From Glaciecola sp. 33A (GTDB lineage: Bacteria; Pseudomonadota; Gammaproteobacteria; Enterobacterales; Alteromonadaceae): 64,000 nucleotides of DNA. Position numbers and translations under genes: made by a program. Positions 1 to 7,990 of this stretch are shown here, one piece after another. Each line of letters starts with the position of its first letter. Within the stretch, counting starts at the first letter, position 1. The stretch covers positions 62,001 through 126,000 of the forward strand of contig NZ_PJAR01000041.1 in the NCBI RefSeq assembly GCF_002836745.1. Direction: 5' to 3'. The notes under the pieces were generated by a model. The model saw only the letters and a list, made by a program, of their open reading frames with translations. It made no database searches and was not told where the DNA came from.

Positions 1-422
1 CTGAGCGCTACCTCGAAACCAAAATGAAACCTCATATGGCATTGCTATTCGAGGAAGGCGCCACGCTAAAAGACCGCTTTAAAAAACACATGATGTCGAT
101 TGTTGATATGCAATGCAGCACTTCTGATGCTAAAGGTTGTTATTTAATTTTATGTCAAGCAGAGTTGATTGGCGGCGGAATACCGATGCAAGCAGAACTG
201 TTGCTAAAAGATGCGGAAGCAATACCAACGCAATGTTATGCAGACATTTTTAGTAATGACCCCGAAGCAATTTTGTTAGGGTTAAGTCAGAATGCTCAAT
301 CCAATAGTTTATGTCTTTATACAATGTTGAAAGGCACTGCTGCTATGGCCCGGTCAGGTGCGCTAAGATCAGAATTAGAATATTCTATAGATACCATTCT
401 TGCCGGAATAGGGCTCGACTAA
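1..422 (+). CDS. TetR/AcrR-family regulator, C-terminal part (5' end outside window)
   Basis: The reading frame is already open at the window edge (codons from base 3), so the N-terminal helix-turn-helix lies upstream and only about 139 residues are visible. What is seen is an all-helical stretch with a Lys-Gly-Cys-Tyr segment near residue 45, which fits the ligand-binding C-terminal domain of TetR regulators, where a KGC-like segment is common. The start methionine at base 24 is internal and probably not a true start. No terminator was seen after the stop. TetR-type operators sit about 4.9 kb downstream in front of the CMD protein gene, so this could be the cognate repressor separated from its target; that link is inference. 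The family call rests on the C-terminal half only. Confidence 0.6.
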   Translation, partial: ERYLETKMKPHMALLFEEGATLKDRFKKHMMSIVDMQCSTSDAKGCYLILCQAELIGGGIPMQAELLLKDAEAIPTQCYADIFSNDPEAILLGLSQNAQSNSLCLYTMLKGTAAMARSGALRSELEYSIDTILAGIGLD

Positions 423-974
423 ACTTGATCCGTCGGTCTCCACTCGTAAATAAATCTTATTTTAGTGCTATTCATCTTTACTTTTACCTCTAATGTGCAA
501 GTTAATTAAAGTTTGAAACTGGATATTAAAGTTTGAAACTAGACATGAAAGTTTGAAACTCACACTAACATTATGAAACCGCTTTCAAGTGGTTTTGGCT
601 TTATGATTTGTTTGGTTAGCTAAATCATTCTTAACAACTATAAAGCACGATTAAACAGCTGACAGAAAGTGCTGCTTAAGGAGACGGTCAGATTCTTTTT
701 GATCATTCCCGCTTTGCTCTTATTGCGGATCGTCGAGCATGCAGCTCTGACGGTCAGCTCGACGGCAATAGCCGACGTACGAGCATGAAGATATCAAATG
801 AGCGTTTAGTGCCAAAACCGGTCATTTCGGCTTTAATATTATTTGTATTGTTGAAGAAAGCGGACGTTTCAAAATCTTCATTGTAGGGCAAGAATGAGGC
901 AGAAAGCGGTCATAGTTTTTTTGGGGTCCTTTTAAACCGTTTGACGTTTATAGTCGTTTTCTTTGACAAGCAAG
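423..974. other. Intergenic region with eroded DNA, no convincing gene
   Basis: About 550 bases without a supportable coding region. It holds three palindromic repeats at 508-560 (separate entry). The rest (about 640-960) has short similar-looking fragments rich in AGCGG and GGTCA words but no long open frame on either strand. It reads as decayed sequence, possibly the remains of an insertion element or old genes. Confidence 0.5.
508..560. repeat. Three 13-bp palindromic repeats at exact 20-bp spacing
   Basis: The word AAAGTTTGAAACT occurs at 508-520, 528-540 and 548-560. Each contains an inverted repeat (AGTTT-G-AAACT). The 20-bp period is close to two helical turns, so all copies face the same side of the DNA. 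Regularly repeated words starting just inside a TGTGCAAG sequence (about 494) resemble the multi-repeat ends of IS21-family elements, but no istA or istB gene follows. The alternative is a set of three operator sites. Confidence 0.6.
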
Positions 975-1199
975 TTAACGGTATCCTTTTCGGACTTTAT
1001 CAATTGAAGCAAATTGAGAAGGATTATCAATTATCTTAGAGAATAAACTCAGTAAACCTTCATAAAATTCAAATGCAGCTGCCATATCGAAATGCGCTTC
1101 GCCTTATTCTAAAATGTCAACGAGGTCCCTTTCAGCGGCAAGATTAGCCCAATAGGCGCGTTTGTGATTGCTACAAACATCACTACATAACAATGCCAT
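975..1199 (-). pseudogene. Small unidentified gene split by an in-frame TAA
   Basis: On the minus strand an ATG at 1199 overlaps the end of the ankyrin-like gene (stop at 1183) and opens a 31-codon frame ending in TAA at 1106-1104. The same frame then continues for 42 more codons to TAA at 977-975, with plausible protein-like composition on both sides (aromatic and acidic helices such as AAAFEFYEG). This suggests one protein of about 74 residues broken by a nonsense change, translationally coupled to the upstream gene. I do not recognise the family. A chance open frame cannot be excluded. Confidence 0.3.
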
Positions 1200-3315
1200 A
1201 TTTATCTATCACGCGCTGAGTAGGTTCAGGATACATAATCAAGAGGTCTTGAAGCAGTTGCCTATGACTGTCTTCAATTCGCTTATTAGCTTTCAAAAGT
1301 TGTTGCACAAAGAAGTAATTTTGATATCCCTCAATGATTTCTGCGAGCGCAATATCCAATGCATCAAGTCCTATTTCTGGCTGTTCGATATCAACGCCCA
1401 TGCGTATAAGAGTCCGCAGCCCTTGTTCATGCTTCTCTTTAATCGCAATAGTCAAAAGTCTGCGGTTCAGATAGTCAACAGAGTTAATATCAAACCCAGC
1501 TTCGACCATATTCTCGAGCAATTGCATGTCATTGGTTTTCAATAGTTTTGACATGACAAGTCGTACTGGCACTTCCATATTGTTCATAAACAATTCGAAC
1601 ACCTCACTTGACGCTACGCTGCTCATTGCATGAATCAGTAAACCGTTCTTAACTTGGTTTTGGTAGAAGGGGGCTAATAAATCACTTAACTCCAATGCCG
1701 TTTCATAGTCGTTGTTTAAAGTTGCCTCTTCAATTTTTTGAATTAGGGACGCATCCGGCAATTCTTCGGGCGTTTCAGCTTGAGTATATTGTTGCATAAA
1801 CGAAGGTATATTCTTTGATCTTTCCAGGCCGATTATCAGGTCTATTTTTCGTTTCGATTTGTACTCGTCGATTAAGCTTAATTGTTCAATCGCTAAATCG
1901 GCATCAATAAGTTCATCGCTATATTCATTATAAATTTTGGAAGCTTGAGCATAGAGTTGCTGAAACTTTTCTTTTTGACTGTTATTTTGTTTGCGATCTT
2001 TAAAGTATTTTTGAAACGCCTTCACTCTCGCTAGCAACTCATCCTCACAATTCTCCAACAACGTAAATTCACCGGAAGTGTGCAGCGCAACAAGTTCTTG
2101 AACTAGCTCCGCTAATACCTTTTGTAGATGCTGGTCTTGTGCTTTTGACAATGTTGAAACTCGTTGATGTTGCTTGTAATAATTTTCTGCATCAAGGTTT
2201 GGAAATCGCTCACTAAGCGTTTTTTCAAATTGTTGATTTGGACTCGTCGTAAGAATGCCTGAGTCGAGCAGTACCTTAATTGTTTCATCACTAGCGAAAA
2301 CATCTTTTAAAATTAGCATGCCATAACCACCTTGTAGCATATGTATCTCCTTGAGATTACTGAAAGGATCTACGCCTTGTTTTATCCAAAAAGTTGCCAT
2401 ATTAAAATCATAACGATTCAAAGCAGTCAGCACTAAGTTGGTAGATTTCTCTTTATTAGTATCAAAAACAGTACTCAGTTCAGTGCTAAAACTTTTCAAT
2501 AGATGCTCTAAGACATCTGGTCGTTTGTTCAGAAAGGTTTCATCTAAGTCGACTAATTCTGCAAAATGAAATGGGTAACCTGCAGACTTAAATACATCGA
2601 GAATGGCCTTCATCGTTTTATTTGATTCAGCGTCAGGTTGCATGCTTATTGCAGTGAACATGGCTCTTTTCAATAAAGGCCACGAAGAAGTTGAATCACT
2701 CAAAATGCCATCTGATGATCCCGCAACAATGCCTGCTAATAAATTCTCAGCCAAAGTGTAGTTTCTTTCATCGATTGCTTGCAGGAAGTCGCCACTTTCA
2801 GGGTAGTTTGCCTTATCTCTTAAAGTCCTTTCTAAATGCAACTCTGGTTTCTTAAAGTCGGGTGACCTGAGATTAATTGCATCAGCAGCGGAGTTGGGTT
2901 CAGGAAAGTAATATAGCCTAGACATTCCAGCATGATAAAATGCGTTTTTCTCCCCCTCAGCGTTCAAAAGTTTCTGTTTCGCCAGACTCTGTAAGCTTGA
3001 AAAAAAATCGCCATTCATTGGGTGCTTTTTGAAAAGTCTTTTTACTTCCGCCTCACAGTGTTTTGAGGCTAAAAAAAATGCTGGTTGATTTGTAGAAGTG
3101 GATTCTGCTGTTTGGACTTTAGCTGATGACTCATCATCTAAAATAGCATCGTTATTAAGCAAAAGTGCGGAGCTTAGGGTTGACCTCGCTTCACTTACTT
3201 TCAAAGTTGGATCTGGGTCGACCAATACGGCGGCATCTTTGGTATTAACAGCGAAAAATACAACGGTAACTACAACAGCGATACCAATCAATATCGACAA
3301 TCGTTTTAGACTCAT
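1183..3315 (-). CDS. Membrane-anchored protein with ankyrin-like repeats
   Basis: A 710-residue protein of unknown function. A hydrophobic segment at residues 7-24 with a positively charged N-terminus should act as an uncleaved signal anchor, leaving the bulk in the periplasm. The C-terminal part (about 560-700) shows ankyrin-like periodicity: alternating helices with LLENMVEAGFDIN and LIRMGVDIEQPE, plus a further IKQGVDPFSN-type segment near residue 300. The centre (about 390-480) is helical and charged, probably coiled coil. Start ATG at 3315 has a good Shine-Dalgarno (AAGGAAG) just upstream. Such proteins usually bind other proteins, but no partner is evident. The gene stands alone apart from a broken small frame downstream. 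It overlaps no other plausible gene; frames seen on the opposite strand are shadows. Confidence 0.75.
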   Translation of the reverse strand: MSLKRLSILIGIAVVVTVVFFAVNTKDAAVLVDPDPTLKVSEARSTLSSALLLNNDAILDDESSAKVQTAESTSTNQPAFFLASKHCEAEVKRLFKKHPMNGDFFSSLQSLAKQKLLNAEGEKNAFYHAGMSRLYYFPEPNSAADAINLRSPDFKKPELHLERTLRDKANYPESGDFLQAIDERNYTLAENLLAGIVAGSSDGILSDSTSSWPLLKRAMFTAISMQPDAESNKTMKAILDVFKSAGYPFHFAELVDLDETFLNKRPDVLEHLLKSFSTELSTVFDTNKEKSTNLVLTALNRYDFNMATFWIKQGVDPFSNLKEIHMLQGGYGMLILKDVFASDETIKVLLDSGILTTSPNQQFEKTLSERFPNLDAENYYKQHQRVSTLSKAQDQHLQKVLAELVQELVALHTSGEFTLLENCEDELLARVKAFQKYFKDRKQNNSQKEKFQQLYAQASKIYNEYSDELIDADLAIEQLSLIDEYKSKRKIDLIIGLERSKNIPSFMQQYTQAETPEELPDASLIQKIEEATLNNDYETALELSDLLAPFYQNQVKNGLLIHAMSSVASSEVFELFMNNMEVPVRLVMSKLLKTNDMQLLENMVEAGFDINSVDYLNRRLLTIAIKEKHEQGLRTLIRMGVDIEQPEIGLDALDIALAEIIEGYQNYFFVQQLLKANKRIEDSHRQLLQDLLIMYPEPTQRVIDKYGIVM

Positions 3316-3948
3316 TTCTTAACTTCCTTTTATCCTGTATCTTGCGGGTCACTAGCAACAGACGAATACAGCCCGCACTCCTTTGCTTACAATTCGTATT
3401 GTTGCATAAAAAAACGCTTCGGACTATCGTTCAAAGCGCTATTTCAGTGCTAAAGTTTTAAGAGTCCTATAGACTCCCGTTCCTCTTTTACTAGGAGAAC
3501 TTACCTCGTTGGTTGGGTACAAGAAGAATTAAAACTATCGACTACCCCCTGTGGCAGATGTCTTTCATGATGGCTTGATTCATTCAAAAAGGAGTTTGTG
3601 GTGATATTTGTAAAACGTGCGCCCGTTAGTGTCAAATGCTAGTAGTCCTTTGGTATTGAAATCTTGAATATGACGCACAACGAGTCCTACCACGTCGCTA
3701 TGAGGAGGTGCTTTGATGCTTTGCCAACACATGTATTGGCCCTTGAATTCTATATTGGCAAGTGTGACAAAAAATACCTATCTTACGACTGGCTCAATGG
3801 CCCCTTTTGGGATGTTTTGCGACTGTTTCTTTGCAGGAACCAATCTTATCGGGGCAGTCTATAACAGAAATATGAAGAAGAAACAGTTACAACTAATAAT
3901 TGACTTTCGAATGCAGGTCATGAGTTTGGCATCTATGATGCAAAAGCT
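3316..3948. other. Gene-poor region between two minus-strand units
   Basis: The right-hand limit is the end of the broken regulator. Just above base 3315 lies the ribosome binding site of the ankyrin-like gene. A short inverted repeat (CGCTT at about 3414, AAGCG at about 3434) could be a weak hairpin. Overlapping plus-strand frames at 3664-3991 (66 and 92 codons) lack a ribosome binding site, run in two competing frames and resemble nothing I know, so I do not call them genes. Confidence 0.45.
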
Positions 3949-4233
3949 TTACCCTACAATGCTTTTTAGTGCTTTTACGTGTTCCTTGTAAGCTTCAGTC
4001 CCTTCTTCTGTTAACGATAACCAAGTGCGCTGTCTACCATTTTGTGTGGCTTTATTTATCTATAAATAATTAGCATCTGCAAGCAGTTTCAACTGTTTTG
4101 ATAATACCGATTTACTGACAGCCAGCTTATCTTTTAAAAGGGCAAACTCCATTTCATCTACTAGCTCCAAAATTGCGCAGATCATCAAACGGTTGGGAGC
4201 GTGAATCAGCTCGTCGAAGCTACCGTAATTCAT
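3949..4233 (-). pseudogene. Winged-helix (MarR-like, HTH_34) regulator broken by TAG
   Basis: Translating the minus strand from ATG 4233 gives a 94-residue winged-helix DNA-binding protein: an N-terminal helix (NRLMICAILELVD), the helix-turn-helix with recognition helix LAVSKSVLSKQLKLL at about residues 37-51, then the wing and a C-terminal segment NGRQRTWLSLTEEG followed by a helix. This matches the small 'winged helix DNA-binding domain' family of regulators. Codon 58, at the base of the wing, is TAG (4062-4060), so the frame is interrupted although sequence either side is well preserved. The ATG overlaps the end of the membrane protein gene (stop 4220), the usual arrangement for this regulator/membrane pair. 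A recent loss, a sequencing error or a functional 57-aa product are the options. Confidence 0.75.
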
Positions 4234-4696
4234 TCATTGCTTCCTTACTTACTGCTTGTGATAAAGGAAACCGATGACCAAGGTAGACGAAAACGATACC
4301 GGTAACGACTGGAACCACATAAACTCCCCAAGGTGCCAGTGCCTCGTAGGAATAGTTTGCAATATTATCGCTGAAGAAGCCAAACAATAACCCGACAGCA
4401 AGCGCAAAGTATGAAATCGGTTTACTAGGGAACCATTTAACTTTTAATCCTTTTTTATTGAGATAACGACTCCAAATGACCAGTAATACAATTACACTTA
4501 TCGCTATAAAATGTTGAAACACTTCTGATAGCATGAGCTTACGATTAATCAATTCAAAGTACACGAACCATGTCATAAGAGTGCAGAGAGTAATATTTAA
4601 CCATAATGGCATTCTAGCGATGGATGATGCCCTTGCTTTTTGTTGCTCAATAAGGTGCAACGCTGATTTAGCTTCTTGTACTGTCGTTTTATTCAT
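4220..4696 (-). CDS. Four-helix inner-membrane protein paired with the broken regulator
   Basis: About 158 residues from the ATG at 4696; a TTG-started frame extends up to 4735 but the ATG start gives the expected cytoplasmic helix followed by membrane segments. Four hydrophobic stretches are visible (LWLNITLCTLMTWFVYF; HFIAISVIVLLVIWS; ISYFALAVGLLFGFF; WGVYVVPVVTGIVFVYL). Small membrane proteins of this shape are commonly co-transcribed with a winged-helix repressor, as here, where the regulator ATG lies inside the last codons of this gene. Function is unknown; no enzymatic motif is seen. Loss of the regulator may leave this gene constitutively expressed. Confidence 0.6.
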   Translation of the reverse strand: MNKTTVQEAKSALHLIEQQKARASSIARMPLWLNITLCTLMTWFVYFELINRKLMLSEVFQHFIAISVIVLLVIWSRYLNKKGLKVKWFPSKPISYFALAVGLLFGFFSDNIANYSYEALAPWGVYVVPVVTGIVFVYLGHRFPLSQAVSKEAMNELR

Positions 4697-4735
4697 TCTC
4701 TTTAATTCATAGTTGGAACTGAAGTGTTGAAACAA

Positions 4736-5256
4736 AAAAATGAGCGAGCATTAGTAAGAACTGAATGAGGATTTTTATATAGTGCTGTGATGTTCGTTTT
4801 GACTGCTCACAGCTTTACATAGGAATATTTTTTTGCTGATGAAGTGTTGGAGCATCTGAATGTCTGCAATTGGATGGAACTTCCCGTCGCAATTGATTCA
4901 AAAGTATGACCGAATCAAGCTCAAAGCTTTAAAAGCTAATGAAGACTTCTACGTCTCCTAACTGCCCATTTGAGACCGCCATCAGATTATTCTTGCGACG
5001 TTGGCAAATGGCACTGCGCAGTAATTCAATAAAAAGCTCTTACTGTCCGCTTTCTTCCATTCCGGCTAGTTCGCTTATCCATAAGCTCTGAGTTCCAAAC
5101 ATTAATTTATCGAATTATTATAATAATTGGGCTTTGGATTTTCTCAGTTCCAAACTTTACGAAGTTTTGACACAGTCTAGGTTCGATAAATCGCGGGTTG
5201 CAAGACGTTTCAGTTTCACACATTAATACACTCGCACATCTAAATCTCTACACCCG
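4736..5256. other. Intergenic region, apparently decayed
   Basis: No supportable gene. A short word CAGTTCCAAAC/GAGTTCCAAAC appears twice (about 5090 and 5148), and fragments of coding-like sequence occur near 4880-5060 but all frames are stop-rich. It separates the membrane protein gene from the TetR-controlled promoter that follows. Confidence 0.45.
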
Positions 5257-5315
5257 TTGACTTTACTATACCAATCGGTACAATAGCCTTTAATTAAACT
5301 ATACCGATTGGTATA
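5257..5315 (+). promoter_or_regulatory. Promoter overlapped by two TetR-type operators
   Basis: A -35-like TTGACT (5257-5262) and a -10-like TACAAT (5279-5284) are 16 bp apart. The spacer is filled by TATACCAATCGGTA (5267-5280), and TATACCGATTGGTATA (5300-5315) lies just past the predicted start. Both have TATACC/GGTA arms around a 4-bp centre and are reverse complements of each other; their centres are 33 bp apart, about three helical turns. This is the layout of a promoter repressed by a TetR-family dimer. The likely target is the CMD gene at 5533, which leaves a long leader of roughly 240 bases. Confidence 0.7.
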
Positions 5316-5532
5316 AATTAGCGGCGACGCAGATTTACACAAGGTACTTCTCTCCAATTATTGCAATACGCTAAGGGTCAACTGATTTCATATGAATGAA
5401 ATTAGGAAATTGATTGCCCCTTTTATGGTGGTTGCAGTGTAGAAGCTTTTCGATGTATCAATTCATCCGTAAATTTCGTAACTGTCACATGTAAACGTAA
5501 GTTGAAGTAACTTTTCATTTAAAGGAAATCCA

Positions 5533-6087
5533 ATGACATCATTAACTATTCACACAATTGAATCAGCTCCTGAAGCAAGTAAACCATTATTGCAAGGCTC
5601 TCAAAAAGCGTTTGGTATGATACCTAATTTGCACGGCATTTTAGCGACCTCACCACAAGTACTCGAGGGATATCAGAAGCTACATGAATTATTTTGTAAT
5701 TCCTCATTTAATGCCCAAGAGTTAACCGTAGTTTGGCAAGGTATTAATGTTGAACACGAATGTCATTATTGTGTTCCTGCTCACACAGGTATCGCGCATG
5801 CAATGAAAGTAGATCCTGCATTAACGGATGCGCTGCGCAATGAACAGCCGATGCCAACAACAAAGTTGCAAGCGCTACTAGATACAACTCTGATCATTGT
5901 GCGAAACCGCGGCCACATTAGCCAAGAACAATTAGATAGCTTTTACGCAGCGGGTTATGGCGAACAACATCTACTGGACATCATTTTAGGATTATCGCAA
6001 AAGGTGATGAGTAATTACATTAACCATATTGGCAATACACCTGTAGACGAGTCATTCGAGCAATTTGTGTGGCACAAAGCTAAATAA
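5533..6087 (+). CDS. Carboxymuconolactone decarboxylase (AhpD-like) family protein
   Basis: A 184-residue all-helical protein of the CMD/AhpD superfamily. The diagnostic motif is EHECHYCVPAH at residues 74-84: the CxxC pair Cys77/Cys80 with His84 and Glu74, the redox-active centre of AhpD-like proteins. The second half forms the usual helical lid. These proteins act as cytoplasmic peroxidases or thiol reductants and are often induced by electrophiles or oxidants under TetR/NemR-like control, which fits the two operators upstream. Start ATG follows AAAGGA at about 8 bases. No partner AhpC or oxidoreductase is adjacent. The true substrate cannot be told from sequence. Confidence 0.85.
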   Translation: MTSLTIHTIESAPEASKPLLQGSQKAFGMIPNLHGILATSPQVLEGYQKLHELFCNSSFNAQELTVVWQGINVEHECHYCVPAHTGIAHAMKVDPALTDALRNEQPMPTTKLQALLDTTLIIVRNRGHISQEQLDSFYAAGYGEQHLLDIILGLSQKVMSNYINHIGNTPVDESFEQFVWHKAK

Positions 6088-6136
6088 AAGGCTCGATTTA
6101 AGCTTAATATAAACGACATGTAAATTAGATATAAAG

Positions 6137-6173
6137 ACAAGTAGAAGCTCAGTTTAGCCAAGTTTCTACTTGT
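6137..6173. terminator. Inverted repeat between convergent genes
   Basis: ACAAGTAGAA (6137-6146) pairs with TTCTACTTGT (6164-6173), a perfect 10-bp stem with a 17-base loop. It lies between the CMD gene and the convergent DUF1501 operon, where a bidirectional terminator is expected, but there is no strong T run on either side. Confidence 0.4.
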
Positions 6174-6300
6174 ATTGATGCCGCCATATATTCAGTATTA
6201 TAATGCCGTTAAGCATTTCTGGCGGTCACCCATGGCGAGACAATTCCTTCGAAATTATTAAACTCCACAACTTAACCAAAGCCAGTTTTTATTCCACGTG

Positions 6301-7968
6301 CTAAGTAGCAATCACCCCATTTACGATAGGTTCAAATGCGGTTAATGAATCCATTAAGGCTGCGTTACCCAGCCCTGTTTGTGGGAACAACGTGCGCATT
6401 TGCCCCTGCTCACCGTGCAAAGCAAGGTAGTTTAAGATAACTGTTTCGACTAGCAAGTTTACGTTGTTTGCTGCCGGTGTTGCTGAGGTTTCAACAGAAC
6501 CATCGCGACGCATATAACCAATTTGTTGGCTAACCGCTTGTTCTTCTGGTGTACCACCAATTAATTGAGGGGTGCCGTTAGGATTGTAGACCATGAAAAA
6601 AGAAGCGGCTGTGGACGAGTTATCGCCCGTCCATACACCTTTACCGCGACCGTCTTCAGAGTCATCTATCATACCGTTACTAAATACTGAGCCATCGCTG
6701 ACAACATACATCATCACAGGAACACCAACGCGAGCTGCATATTCCAATACTGCACCCATGCATTTGCCAGCGCGCAAATCTCTTACTTCTCCAGTTGCTC
6801 GATTACCGGTGTGATAATCATAGCCGCCCATGGCGATGGTACCCGCGCCTGCAAAGCCGTTCATTACCAACTTCATTACTGACGCTGTTTTTTGAAACTC
6901 ACGGTCACCGTCAAATTCTGCTTGGGTGAAAATGCCGGCGTCACCCACAATATTAGGATCAAGTTCAGGGTTGAGTGAGGATGGGTCGCCAAACCTATCC
7001 GCAATATCTGCGCTTTTCACGTAACCACAACGCACGAGCTCTTTTAAGTTGTCGTCGCCACTAATTTTTGTATCGACGCGATCGAGCTTCATGTCACTAA
7101 TACGTTGAACCGACTCCATTACCGATACGGCGTCTTCTTGGCTTAACAAGCCCACGAGGTCGCCGGTATCAACCAAGCCGGTTACGTCGGACGGTCGGTC
7201 AACTTTAGTTGGCCGTTTTGCCGGGTCAATCAACGCAGCAGGTGCCATAGAGCTACCACCACTGTCGGAATTTCTTGAGCCAATTAAGGTTAGTAACGAG
7301 CCGTCTGAACCTGCACGATTGATACCATACATTGGATTGTGAGGATTGTTACCAGTGTCATTTTCTGATCGAGCGGGAATAACGGCACCGTTTACATTGG
7401 CACGGTTACCTACTGCTAGTTTATCCTGAATACCACGTAAAAATGCGCTGTCAGCGTGAAATGCCAAACCTAATTCATTATTTATAAAATCGGATAAACC
7501 GACTTCCGGATTCGCAATACTCGGCACCATGTCACCAGGTAAGCCCTGACGGCTATAACCTTGTGTGCTTAGAAAGTCCATTTGTCCACCGCGGCCGCCA
7601 ATTAATACATTTGAGCCCGCAATATTGGCACCACCGGCTAAATCGAATACGATAAAAGGTATTTTTCCCGCTCCTTGAGTAGCAATACCGCAGCCTGCTT
7701 TTAAGGCCTCTAAATCAGGTGATAAAGATGCATATGCGTTGCCAGAACCTGCCAACACACTCAATACCGAACCGCCAACAACAGCGCCCATACCAACCGT
7801 AAAGCCCTGAGCTAGGAAGTCGCGTCGTGTTACTGGTTTGGCGTGGTCTTGGTGAAACAGCGGTGCATCTGGATCCGTTCCGTTCCCCCCACCCATGCCA
7901 CCACGGTTTGTCTTTGCGCTGGCACCGACGGAGTATTTTTTAGAAAATGTACGTGTTGTTTTTTTCAT
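6301..7968 (-). CDS. Tat-exported DUF1501-like protein
   Basis: About 555 residues. The N-terminus carries a twin-arginine signal, TRRDFLAQGF, followed by a hydrophobic stretch ending GNAYA, so the folded protein is exported. The mature part resembles DUF1501 proteins, which have an alkaline-phosphatase-like fold and are best known from Planctomycetes beside c-heme proteins; motifs such as FVIDLAGG-like FIVFDLAGGANIAG, MGGYDYHTGN and the Asp/His-rich core support this. ATG 7968 is preferred over an upstream GTG because AGGTGA lies 7-8 bases before it. It is the last gene of a three-gene minus-strand unit and starts 22 bases after the LamG/cytochrome lipoprotein. Enzymatic activity is unproven. 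Confidence 0.7.
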   Translation of the reverse strand: MKKTTRTFSKKYSVGASAKTNRGGMGGGNGTDPDAPLFHQDHAKPVTRRDFLAQGFTVGMGAVVGGSVLSVLAGSGNAYASLSPDLEALKAGCGIATQGAGKIPFIVFDLAGGANIAGSNVLIGGRGGQMDFLSTQGYSRQGLPGDMVPSIANPEVGLSDFINNELGLAFHADSAFLRGIQDKLAVGNRANVNGAVIPARSENDTGNNPHNPMYGINRAGSDGSLLTLIGSRNSDSGGSSMAPAALIDPAKRPTKVDRPSDVTGLVDTGDLVGLLSQEDAVSVMESVQRISDMKLDRVDTKISGDDNLKELVRCGYVKSADIADRFGDPSSLNPELDPNIVGDAGIFTQAEFDGDREFQKTASVMKLVMNGFAGAGTIAMGGYDYHTGNRATGEVRDLRAGKCMGAVLEYAARVGVPVMMYVVSDGSVFSNGMIDDSEDGRGKGVWTGDNSSTAASFFMVYNPNGTPQLIGGTPEEQAVSQQIGYMRRDGSVETSATPAANNVNLLVETVILNYLALHGEQGQMRTLFPQTGLGNAALMDSLTAFEPIVNGVIAT

Positions 7969-7990
7969 TTTAATCACCTATTCGCATCTG

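Noticed and set aside
508-560. Possible CRISPR-like repeats
   Set aside because: Repeat word is 13 bp with 7-bp gaps, only three copies and no cas genes.
1168-1545. 125-codon plus-strand frame opposite the ankyrin-like gene
   Set aside because: Shadow of a coding strand with good codon structure; no independent support.
3664-3991. Two overlapping plus-strand open frames (66 and 92 codons)
   Set aside because: No ribosome binding site, competing frames, no recognisable family, located in decayed DNA.
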